A stretch of 64,000 bases of DNA from Acidimicrobiaceae bacterium (GTDB lineage Bacteria; Actinomycetota; Acidimicrobiia; Acidimicrobiales; RAAP-2). Below, in pieces: positions 7,839 through 15,727 of the stretch. Under the pieces are notes generated by a model. It ran no database searches. It was not told the origin of the DNA and saw only the letters and a list, made by a program, of their open reading frames with translations. Each line of letters starts with the position of its first letter. Within the stretch, counting starts at the first letter, position 1. Location: contig PMFN01000031.1 in NCBI GenBank assembly GCA_003155135.1, positions 1 to 64,000 on the forward strand, in the 5' to 3' direction. A program made the translations under genes and the position numbers.

Positions 7839-10391
7839 GTGGACGGGCGCGTGGGCAGGGTGTTGGGTGGGCTCGGCACGGGACTGGTGGTCTTCGTCGC
7901 GGTCCCCGTGGTCCTGATCGTGGCCGTCGGCGTGCCGCTGCCCCACGGCTCGGCCGGGCGGTCGGGCCGGGCCCTCGTCGACGTGCTCGCACTGGTCGCG
8001 TGGGTGGCGTGGGCCGCCTGCTGCTGGCCGATCCTGCGCGACGTGGTCGGCAGGGTCCGACGCCGGGACGGCAATGTCAGCGTCGACGCCCGGTGGCGCG
8101 ACAAGGTGAGCGCCCGCATCGCCGGCGCGCTCCTGGTGGTGCTTCCCCTGGGCCTGCTCGGCGGTGCGGCCGTGGCGGGCGCAGCCGCCGCGACCGCCGC
8201 CGCCAGCGTCTCGGCTCCCGCCGCGACTTCCCCCTCGGGCCCTGCGCCCACACCGGCGGGGGCCCCGACATCGGCACCAGCGGCACCCCCGACGTACCTG
8301 GTGGCGCCGGGTGACTCCTTGTGGTCGATCGCCGAGCACCTCTACGGCGACGGGGCCGACTGGCAGGAGCTGGCTGCCCTGAATCTGGGCCATCTGATGG
8401 ACGACGGCCGGCGCTTCACCGACCCGTCCCTGATCCTCCCCGGTTGGCGCCTGGCCCTGCCCGACGACGGATCGACCGCCGCGGCCACCCCCGCCGCTGC
8501 GCCGGGCGCGGCGCCAACCCAGCCGGCCTCCCCTGCTCCGGTCGGGCCGGCGGTGCCGAGCGCCGCGGGCGCCAGCACCGAGAGCGCATCGGACACAACG
8601 GTGCCCGCGCCGGCGCTTGGCTCGCCGACCAGAGCCCCGCTGCGCAGCGAATCGCTTGGCGGACTCGCGGGACCCGTCGTGCCCGAGCTGGCCGCCCTCG
8701 GCATCGGGGTGCTCGCCGCCGCACTGGCCGCGCGGCGCATCCGGCGCGCCCGGCGTATCGCCGCCGCCGGCCGACGGCGCGGGTTGTCCACCCCACCGCC
8801 GACCGACGAGGAGGCCGAGCTCGACACCGACCTCGAGCCGTTCGCATGCGCACCGCTCGTCGATTGGCTCGAGGCCGCCGATCGGCACCTCGGCTGGGCG
8901 CTCGCCGACGAATCCGATCCGCTCCCCGCCGTCCTTGCGCTGCAGGTCGGGCCCGACGGGGTGGAGGCGTGGCTTTCGGGTCCCGTCGACTGGGCACCGC
9001 GGCGCTGGTCCCTCGCCCGTGACGGGCACCGGTGGCTCCTCGAAGCAGCCACCGATCTCGACGAGCTGGCACGCGAGACCGAGGGACACCAGCCCCGGCT
9101 GCCTGCGCTGGCCGTCGTGGGCGCCAACAGCGAAGGCACGTGGGCACTCCCCCTCGAGCCGGGCAGCTGCACGCCGGTGATCGGTGAGGGCGCCGACGAC
9201 TGCGTGCGCTCGATGGTCACGTCGCTCGGCGGTTGGAGCTGGTCCGAGCAGGTCCACGTGACCGAGGACCCGTTCGAGGCCGAGCGGCTCTGCGCCCTGT
9301 TCGGATGGAAGGACGACCAGCTCGAACGGGCCAGGGTGGTCTTCGTGGGCGACCCGGGACGGCTGTCGACGACCACGCTGTCGCGCTGCGCCGTCCTGAC
9401 CACTGCCCCGGTTGCCGCCGGGGCTGTCACCGTGGCGGTAGCCAGCGGCGCCGCAACCCTCGAGCCCCTCGGCGTGGTCCTGGCGCCCGACCTGCTCTCG
9501 CCGGGCACGGCCCAGCGCATCGACGACGTGGTGGCGTCGGGCGCCTCGATGATCGAGAGCCCGACCGGACCCGCCGTGCCCGATGAGCGCGAGCTCCTGG
9601 GCGGGCTGAGCGCCGGTCCGGTGGAGATCCGTCTGCTCACGGCCGTGCCGCGCGTCGAGGGCCTCGCTGCCCCGCTCGACCCCAAGCGCGCCCGGCGCGC
9701 CGTCGAGCTCGTGGCCTACCTGGCACTCCACGCGCCCGAGCCCGTCACGAGCGACCGGCTTCGCTCGCGGGTCCTCGGGACTGCCGAGACCGATGCGGCG
9801 GCCAAGACCCTGTTCAACACGGCGGGAGCGGCCAGGAAGGCGCTCGGGCAGGACGCCGACGGCGTGGCGTTCCTGCCGGCGGCATCGAAGGCGGGCCAGT
9901 ACCGCATCGACTGCCGCATCAGCGTGGACGTCGTCCGTGCGAAGTCCTTGTTCGCCGCCGCCGCCCACCAGGAGAGCCCCGAGACGGCAATGGCGCTCGG
10001 TCGGGCGGCGCTCGAGCTCATCGAGGGCGAGCCGCTCTCGACGGTGCTCTCGGGCTATGCCTGGTGGCGCGCCGAGGGGCACGAGGCCCGGCTGGCCGCG
10101 CTCGTGGTCGACGGGGCGTGCGCCCTGGCCGAGGTGGCGGCGGGGGCGGGGAACTTCGTGCTTGCCAGATGGGCGCTCGAGCAGGCCCGGCTCGTCGACC
10201 CCTACAGTGAGGCGCTCACCAGGAGCGCCATGACGCTGGCGGCGCTCGCCGAGGACCCCGACCGGCTGCGCCGGGAGTGGAACGAGTGCCTGCGGCGCAC
10301 CGACGAGCTCGACCCGGGTGGCTACCCGAGCGAGCAGACCGAGCAGCTCTTCGGCGAGCTGTCCCGAAGGGCGGACGCGGCGGCGGGCTGA
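7839..10391 (+). CDS. transmembrane LysM receptor with cytoplasmic BTAD transcription-factor domain
   Basis: An 850-residue protein. Three hydrophobic segments (about 12-32, 46-64, 88-118) precede an outside LysM domain (about 152-205; APGDSLWSIAEHLYGDG motif). A fourth segment (about 280-302) is followed by the basic stop-transfer RRIRRARRIAAAGRRRG. The large inside part ends with an OmpR-like winged helix (about 595-690, VELVAYLALHAPEPVTSDRL) and BTAD helices (about 700-845), as in SARP/AfsR-type activators. Basic loops fit the positive-inside rule for this topology. It would bind peptidoglycan or chitin-like glycans outside and contact DNA inside. Third gene of an operon with a sigma-like protein. 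Confidence 0.85.
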   Translation: MDGRVGRVLGGLGTGLVVFVAVPVVLIVAVGVPLPHGSAGRSGRALVDVLALVAWVAWAACCWPILRDVVGRVRRRDGNVSVDARWRDKVSARIAGALLVVLPLGLLGGAAVAGAAAATAAASVSAPAATSPSGPAPTPAGAPTSAPAAPPTYLVAPGDSLWSIAEHLYGDGADWQELAALNLGHLMDDGRRFTDPSLILPGWRLALPDDGSTAAATPAAAPGAAPTQPASPAPVGPAVPSAAGASTESASDTTVPAPALGSPTRAPLRSESLGGLAGPVVPELAALGIGVLAAALAARRIRRARRIAAAGRRRGLSTPPPTDEEAELDTDLEPFACAPLVDWLEAADRHLGWALADESDPLPAVLALQVGPDGVEAWLSGPVDWAPRRWSLARDGHRWLLEAATDLDELARETEGHQPRLPALAVVGANSEGTWALPLEPGSCTPVIGEGADDCVRSMVTSLGGWSWSEQVHVTEDPFEAERLCALFGWKDDQLERARVVFVGDPGRLSTTTLSRCAVLTTAPVAAGAVTVAVASGAATLEPLGVVLAPDLLSPGTAQRIDDVVASGASMIESPTGPAVPDERELLGGLSAGPVEIRLLTAVPRVEGLAAPLDPKRARRAVELVAYLALHAPEPVTSDRLRSRVLGTAETDAAAKTLFNTAGAARKALGQDADGVAFLPAASKAGQYRIDCRISVDVVRAKSLFAAAAHQESPETAMALGRAALELIEGEPLSTVLSGYAWWRAEGHEARLAALVVDGACALAEVAAGAGNFVLARWALEQARLVDPYSEALTRSAMTLAALAEDPDRLRREWNECLRRTDELDPGGYPSEQTEQLFGELSRRADAAAG

Positions 10392-10392
10392 A

Positions 10393-11523
10393 TCAGGCCA
10401 GCTTGGCGGCGATCGACGATGCGCCCCGCAGCACGAGGCCGTCGGCACCCGCTGCGCTGTAACGGTGGGTCGGTCGCCGCTGGGCCTCGGTGAGCAGGTC
10501 ATCGAGGAGCTGGGCGAAGGGCACGGCCGGCTCGATCCACAGGTAGCGCGCCAGGGAGCCGGGGATGGTGTTGATCTCGTTCACCACCAGCTCGTTGCCG
10601 TCGGAGAGGAAGTCGATGCGCGTGACCCCGCGCACCGACGCGAGGTGCGCCACCGCCCTTGCCGCCTCGCGCAGGCGGGCCTCCAGGCTCGCGTCGAGGT
10701 CGGCCGGCAGCTCCCGGGGGGCGCTGGCCATGCCCTCGCCACCCACGTACTTGTCGGCGTAGCCGAGGATCTCGGGCTCACCGGCCGCGCCCTGCGCCCG
10801 CGGCGTGCGCAAAGGGCGCTCGATCGCCGAGAGCTCGAGCTCGGGCCACGTGCGCACACCCACCTGGAGGTCGAAGTAGTCGGACCGGTACGGCTCGAGC
10901 ACCGCACCGGCGGCGAGGTGCGCGTTGGCCGAGAGCCGGGCACGCGCCGTCGCCAGGTCGCCCACTACGTCGATGCCGATCGACGAGCCGCCGAAGCGGG
11001 GCTTGACGATGTAGGGGCCTTCGAAGCCCACGTCGGTGGTCGACTCGGTGAGGGCGATGCGCTCGAGGACCGGCAGGCCGGCGGCGGCCATCACGGCCCC
11101 GAAGGCCAGTTTGTCCATCCCAATGGCCGCCCCGGCGAGGGTGGGGCCGGTGTAGGCGATCCCGGCCAGGTCGAGTGCGCCCTGGAGCGTGCCGTCCTCC
11201 CCGGGGGTCCCGTGGCAGCAGATGACCGCGGCGGACAGCTCGATCGGCTTGGCCTTGGCGAAGCGGCCGCCGGCGGCCACGAAGCCGCCGTCGGCACCGA
11301 TGGCGAGCGCCAGGGGAGCCGCCCCCTTCGGGACGCCCTCGACGAAGGCGGTCGCCTCGAGGGCCGGGTCGACCTCGAACCACTCGCCGAGCTTCGACCA
11401 GTAGAGGGCCCGCACCCCTCCGCGGGCTGAGCCTTGCAGGCCGCGAGCGGCCTGCAAGCCGGTGAGCACGCTCACGTCGTGTTCGGGCGAGGGCCCTCCG
11501 AAAATGACGCCGACGTCGGACAA
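10393..11523 (-). CDS. ddl: D-alanine--D-alanine ligase
   Basis: A 376-residue ATP-grasp enzyme making D-Ala-D-Ala for peptidoglycan. Motifs: GVIFGGPSPEHDVSVLTG (N-terminal substrate loop), YIVKPRFGGSSIGI (ATP binding), GYADKY (omega loop with the Lys-Tyr pair seen in D-Ala-D-Ala rather than D-Ala-D-Lac ligases) and NEINTIPGSL (Mg2+ site). The start is TTG at 11523, chosen because GGAGG lies 5 nt upstream and the GG-x-S-x-EH motif begins a few residues later. It is 61 bp downstream of the MurF-like gene, on the same strand, so the last two steps of UDP-MurNAc-pentapeptide assembly sit together. Confidence 0.9.
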   Translation of the reverse strand: MSDVGVIFGGPSPEHDVSVLTGLQAARGLQGSARGGVRALYWSKLGEWFEVDPALEATAFVEGVPKGAAPLALAIGADGGFVAAGGRFAKAKPIELSAAVICCHGTPGEDGTLQGALDLAGIAYTGPTLAGAAIGMDKLAFGAVMAAAGLPVLERIALTESTTDVGFEGPYIVKPRFGGSSIGIDVVGDLATARARLSANAHLAAGAVLEPYRSDYFDLQVGVRTWPELELSAIERPLRTPRAQGAAGEPEILGYADKYVGGEGMASAPRELPADLDASLEARLREAARAVAHLASVRGVTRIDFLSDGNELVVNEINTIPGSLARYLWIEPAVPFAQLLDDLLTEAQRRPTHRYSAAGADGLVLRGASSIAAKLA

Positions 11524-11584
11524 CGGTGCCTCCAAGAAGCGCTTTAGGGGAGGGCCGAGGGTGGTCCGGCCGCTCCGGGGTCGC

Positions 11585-13144
11585 CTAAGGGTAGTGGTCC
11601 GGGAGGTCGTTCTCGTAGAGGACGGCGTCACCGATCCCGAGGTGGGTCCGGACCCACTGGACGGCCTCGTGGCGGTTGTTGACCGTGATGGGTGCGAGCG
11701 CCGCCCCGCCGCGCAACAGTGCGCGCCGGTTCGTCCGACCGACGACGACCAGGTCGGTGGCCACGCCCGTGGCGGCGGTCGCAAATGCGGCGTTGGCACG
11801 TGCCTGCTCACGCCCAAGCTCGACCATGCCCGGCGTCACCACGACCCGGCGCCGCGTGGCGTCAGCCGCCGCCAGCGCCACGAGGGCTGCGGCGGCGCCG
11901 GCCGGGTTGGCGTTGAACGTGTCGTCGATGACGAGGATCCCCGAGGGCGCAACCACCACGTTCTGGCGGTTGGCGACCGGCTCCATGGTGCGGAGCCGTG
12001 CGGCGATGGCCTCGTCGGGGACACCCAGCACGGTGCCGACGGCGATCGCACAGGCGAGGTTGGTGGGCTGGACGCCGCTCGCCAGCTCGATGCCGGCCGC
12101 GACCATCCGGCCGTTGACGACCACGGTGGCGGGGCCCGGTGCCCCGAGGACCGCCACATCGGCGCCGGCGTCGACGGCCGAGCACCGCAGCACGCGCACG
12201 GTCGGTGCCAGGCGCTCGGCGAGGCGAGCCAGGCGCTCGTCGTCGACGTTGAGCACCACCGTCGAGGCCGACTCGGTGATCTCCGCTTTGTTCTCCAGGA
12301 TCTTGTCGAGGGAGCCCATGCGCTCCAGGTGCACCGGCCCGATGGTGGTGAGCACGGCGATCTCGGGCGGACACCAGGCACACATGGCGGCGATCTCCCC
12401 GGGGCCGTAGGTGCCCATCTCGGCCACGAAGACCTCGGTGCCCTCGGCCAGCTGCTCGTTCACCGAGCGCGCCAGGCCGGCCATGTTGTTGTACGACCTC
12501 GGCGTGGCGACCACCGCCTTCGTCCCGGCCACGAGGTAGGCGACGTGGTTCTTGGTCGAGGTCTTGCCGTAGGACCCGGTGATGCCGATAATCGTTGGTG
12601 CCACCCTGGCGAGCCGCTGCTGGGCGCGCTCGACGAACGGGGCGGCCAGGCGGCGCTCGAGCGGGGCAGCCAGCGCACAGGCGAGGTCGACCAGGACCGG
12701 GGCGAGGAGCGCAGCTGCTGCCGCGAACGGCGCCGGCAGGCCGGCGAGCACGCCGGCCACGAGCACCACGACTTCGGCCAGGCCCCAGACAGCGGCGAGC
12801 GTGCGGAGGCGGCGGGTCCAGACGAGGGGCGACGTCCTCCCCCGCACGGAGAGCCGCCAGGGGCCGACCGCCGCCACCGTCGCGGCAGCCAGGGCGGCCA
12901 GGGGCCAGGCGAAGGAGAGCGCCAGGCCGGCGACGCCCACGAACGCGAGGGCGATGTTCCCCGGCTCGCTCGCCCACCAGCGCAGGGCAAAGCGCGTGGC
13001 CGAGCCCGCCAGGTAGTGCTCGCGCTGGGCCACCCGGAGCCAGCGGGCCCCGGCCGGGAGGAGGGCGAGGGTGCAGGCGGCGTACGCCACCCAGGCGAGG
13101 GCGCCGCTGCTCGCGTCCCACACCGTGGCCACCGGGAGGCTCAT
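11585..13144 (-). CDS. membrane-anchored Mur ligase (MurF-like)
   Basis: A 519-residue protein. The C-terminal two thirds is a Mur ligase: P-loop GITGSYGKTSTKNH (about 187-200), RSYNNMAGLARSVNE, EMGTYGPGEI, TTIGPVHLERMGS, and the DDTFNANP C-terminal signature. These motifs match MurF, which adds D-Ala-D-Ala to UDP-MurNAc-tripeptide. Unlike ordinary MurF, about 165 N-terminal residues form several hydrophobic segments (residues near 10-30, 55-85, 105-150), so the enzyme is likely membrane-bound. Its ATG overlaps the stop of the hydrolase gene (ATGA). It may be a second MurF paralogue beside a dcw-cluster copy outside the window (inference). Confidence 0.85.
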   Translation of the reverse strand: MSLPVATVWDASSGALAWVAYAACTLALLPAGARWLRVAQREHYLAGSATRFALRWWASEPGNIALAFVGVAGLALSFAWPLAALAAATVAAVGPWRLSVRGRTSPLVWTRRLRTLAAVWGLAEVVVLVAGVLAGLPAPFAAAAALLAPVLVDLACALAAPLERRLAAPFVERAQQRLARVAPTIIGITGSYGKTSTKNHVAYLVAGTKAVVATPRSYNNMAGLARSVNEQLAEGTEVFVAEMGTYGPGEIAAMCAWCPPEIAVLTTIGPVHLERMGSLDKILENKAEITESASTVVLNVDDERLARLAERLAPTVRVLRCSAVDAGADVAVLGAPGPATVVVNGRMVAAGIELASGVQPTNLACAIAVGTVLGVPDEAIAARLRTMEPVANRQNVVVAPSGILVIDDTFNANPAGAAAALVALAAADATRRRVVVTPGMVELGREQARANAAFATAATGVATDLVVVGRTNRRALLRGGAALAPITVNNRHEAVQWVRTHLGIGDAVLYENDLPDHYP

Positions 13145-13890
13145 CGTGCACCTAGCCGGTCGAGCGCGGCGCGCAGCTCGCGCGGCGCCTCGAGCGGCGT
13201 CATGTGGCCGACGCCGGGCAGGACGGTCAGGCGCGCGGAGCTGAGCAGCTCGGCGGCGCGCTCGGCCACGGCCGGCGGCGAGGCAGTGTCGTGGTCTCCC
13301 CAGACGAGCTCGACCGGGCACGTGACGCGGGCGAGCTCGGCGTCGTAGTGCTCCCCCACCGACTTCACCAGTATCTGGCGCATGACGCCCTCGGCCGCCC
13401 GGTAGTCCGCCGAGCCGTAGCGCTGTCGCGCCGCTTCCATGCGTGCGTCGCTCACCAGGCCGAGGCGGTGTGCCCTGCGCGTGAGGGCGAAGGCCCGCGC
13501 CGGCTGCACCGGGGCCTTGGTCGCCACCAGTGGGACACCGGTCAGCACGAGGGCGCGCACCGCCTCGGGGCGCTGCACGGCGAGCGCCACGGCCACTTTT
13601 CCGCCGAACGAGTGGCCGAGGACGACGACCGGTGCGGCCATCTCGTCGAGGACCCCGGCGACGAACGCCGCGTACTCCGCTGCACCCCACACCTCGGGGG
13701 GAGCGGGCGTGGCGCCGAAGCCGGGCAGGTCGAGGGCGACCGCATCGAGCGTCGCGCCGTCGGCCGGGGCGAGGGTGGCGTCGAAGTCCTTGTGGCTCCG
13801 AGCCCAGCCGTGGAGGGCGAGCACGCCGGGAGTGGCCGTGCCGGTGACCGAGCCGAAGATGGTGCCCCCCGCCAGGGCGCGCAGCACCAT
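13141..13890 (-). CDS. alpha/beta-hydrolase fold protein
   Basis: A 249-residue serine hydrolase-fold enzyme. The oxyanion region is LALHGWARS, the nucleophile elbow is GHSFGG, the acid is probably in VWGDHDTASPP, and the catalytic His is in GVGHMTPLEAP. Closest in style to small carboxylesterases or BioH-like hydrolases. Substrate unknown. Starts and ends with 3-4 bp ATGA-type overlaps with the permease gene upstream and the MurF-like gene downstream, so it is translated from the same message. Confidence 0.85.
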   Translation of the reverse strand: MVLRALAGGTIFGSVTGTATPGVLALHGWARSHKDFDATLAPADGATLDAVALDLPGFGATPAPPEVWGAAEYAAFVAGVLDEMAAPVVVLGHSFGGKVAVALAVQRPEAVRALVLTGVPLVATKAPVQPARAFALTRRAHRLGLVSDARMEAARQRYGSADYRAAEGVMRQILVKSVGEHYDAELARVTCPVELVWGDHDTASPPAVAERAAELLSSARLTVLPGVGHMTPLEAPRELRAALDRLGAR

Positions 13891-15371
13891 CAGGCGCCGG
13901 CCGGGGGCACGTCGCCGGTGCCCGGATCGACAGGGACCGCCCTCGGCGGCCGTCGGCGGCCCGTAGCGGCTCGGCGCCGCGCCTCGGCAGCCTGGACCTT
14001 CGGCAGGACGAAGAGCACGTAGCTGGCCGAGATGGCCGCGCACACCGCGATGATGATGAGCGGGGCCGGGTTGAACGAACCGTCGACCGAGAGCGACGCC
14101 ACGAGGGCGAGCACCGAGAAGATGACGAGCCCGGCCACGCCGAGCACGGCGATCCCGCGGACCCGGAACGGCCGCGGGTGCTCGGGGGCGCGTCGTCGGA
14201 GCCTCAGGGTGCACAGTGCGGCCACGGCATAGATCATGGCCTCGAGACCGGCACCTACGGCGACCAGCACCTGCCAGGAGTGTGTGAGCGCCACCACGAG
14301 CGCCACCGCGAGCGAGAGGGCGCCGAGCCCGACCACCGGCACCCAGGGGACGGCTCGGTCGTTGAGTGCCGCCAGTTGGCGGGGCAGGCTGCCCTCGCGG
14401 GCCGTGCCGTAGACGAAGCGCGACGCGGTGATGAAGCCACCGTTGAACGTGTTGAGCGCGGTCATGGCCGTCACCACGGCCATGAGCCAGAGTCCGGCCT
14501 GGCCGAAGGCGGCCCGGCCGAGCAGGAGCTGGGGGTACGCCGACTTCAGCTGCTGGTGGTCGAGCACGTGGCTCATCGAGGTGGCCACCAGGGAGGTGAC
14601 GACGAACAGCGCACCAATGGCGATGAGCATGCCGCGGTGGATGTGGGCCGGGTGGCGGACCTCTTCGGCGCTGGTGGTGACCCACTCGAAGGCGCTGAAG
14701 AGGAAGACCCCGAGGGCGACCGCCTCGATGAACGAGGCGGGGCTGTGGCCGTGCAGCGGGGAGAGGGGGAAGCGCAGCGCGTGGTGGCTCTTCGCCAGGG
14801 CCGCCACCCCGACGACCAGGGTGGCGGCGAGCACGAGGTAGGTGGCGACGTCCTGGAGGCCGCCGGCGATCCGCACCCCGCGCAGGTTGGAGGCGACCGC
14901 CGCGCCGAGGAGCCCGAGGATCCACAGCGCCGCCACCCACGAGGGCTCGGAGAAGGCGTGGGTAAGGGCGGTGCCGACGATGAACGCGTCGGCGGCGATG
15001 ACGAGGACGATGGTCGTCATGTAGGTGAAGGTGATGGTCAGCGCCGAGCGGTCATTCATGGACCGCTTCATGTAGAGCCGGATGGCCGCCGCCGTCGGGA
15101 ACATGGCATTGAGCTCGCCGAAGAATCCCCAGGCGAGCAGCGCCAGGAGCCCCGCCACCCCGATGGCGATCCACGCGGAGTCCCCCGCCACGTAGACGAC
15201 GAGTCCGGCGGCCGCCAGGTACTCGACCGCGGCGAAGGCGAGGCCGGTGGACGTGGAGACGACCGTGCGCAGCCCGAGCGCGCGCCGAAGCTCTTCGCCG
15301 CCGTGATGGGTGGCCGGGACCGACTGCTCACCCACAGCGTGGCCCCCGGTGTCCGCGCGCCGGTCGGTCAC
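13890..15371 (-). CDS. APC-family amino acid/polyamine permease
   Basis: A 493-residue integral membrane protein with about 12 hydrophobic segments, of the amino acid-polyamine-organocation superfamily. Typical features are ALGLRTVVSTSTGLAFAAVE in the first helix region, NLRGVRIAGGLQ in the middle, and FSAFEWVTTSAEEVRHPAH near helix 6. Expected to import an amino acid or amine. The GTG start overlaps the SCP2 stop (GTGA). Because the first gene of the operon is an amine oxidase, the cargo may be an amine (inference). Confidence 0.88.
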   Translation of the reverse strand: MTDRRADTGGHAVGEQSVPATHHGGEELRRALGLRTVVSTSTGLAFAAVEYLAAAGLVVYVAGDSAWIAIGVAGLLALLAWGFFGELNAMFPTAAAIRLYMKRSMNDRSALTITFTYMTTIVLVIAADAFIVGTALTHAFSEPSWVAALWILGLLGAAVASNLRGVRIAGGLQDVATYLVLAATLVVGVAALAKSHHALRFPLSPLHGHSPASFIEAVALGVFLFSAFEWVTTSAEEVRHPAHIHRGMLIAIGALFVVTSLVATSMSHVLDHQQLKSAYPQLLLGRAAFGQAGLWLMAVVTAMTALNTFNGGFITASRFVYGTAREGSLPRQLAALNDRAVPWVPVVGLGALSLAVALVVALTHSWQVLVAVGAGLEAMIYAVAALCTLRLRRRAPEHPRPFRVRGIAVLGVAGLVIFSVLALVASLSVDGSFNPAPLIIIAVCAAISASYVLFVLPKVQAAEARRRAATGRRRPPRAVPVDPGTGDVPPAGA

Positions 15372-15727
15372 TGGTCGAGGAAGGCGACCATGGAGATGGC
15401 GTCGAGGCGCATCACGTCCTCACCCGAGCCGGCCAGCTTGATCTCGCCGGACATGTACTTCTCCGAGGGGTTGAGGTCTCCCCAGAACATGTCGCAGAAG
15501 TCCTCGCTCGAGCCCGTGACGATGAGGTCGGGTTGGCCGACCCCGCCCCGAGTCAGAGCCGACAGCTCCTGGTCGAGCACCGACAGGGTGAAGGACTCGT
15601 CGGTGTCGGTCGTGTGCAGGTGCACGATCCGGTTCCAGCCGCGCACCATCTTGCGGAGCCGCTCGTTGCCGTTGCTGCGCGCACGCCAGTCGGCGTAGGC
15701 GTCGGCGATCTCCTCAGCGCTGGCCAT
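15368..15727 (-). CDS. SCP2 sterol-carrier-domain protein
   Basis: A 119-residue single-domain protein resembling the SCP2 lipid-binding fold. It includes a beta strand VHLHTTDTDESFTLSV, the segment PDLIVTGSSEDFCDMFWGD and a C-terminal LAGSGEDVMRLDAISM helix, where this fold makes a hydrophobic tunnel. It would bind a lipid or amphipathic ligand. ATG (15727) overlaps the amine oxidase stop by 4 bp; a TTG directly before it is an unlikely alternative. Fold assignment is good, ligand unknown. Confidence 0.75.
   Translation of the reverse strand: MASAEEIADAYADWRARSNGNERLRKMVRGWNRIVHLHTTDTDESFTLSVLDQELSALTRGGVGQPDLIVTGSSEDFCDMFWGDLNPSEKYMSGEIKLAGSGEDVMRLDAISMVAFLDQ

Noticed and set aside
7023-10502. 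Open frame of about 1159 codons on the minus strand
   Set aside because: Antisense to the LysM-BTAD operon, Arg/Gly-rich shadow of a GC-rich gene with no domain.
10393-11523. Ddl as a VanA-type D-Ala-D-Lac resistance ligase
   Set aside because: The omega loop has the KY pair (GYADKY) of D-Ala-D-Ala ligases, and no vanH or vanX gene is adjacent.
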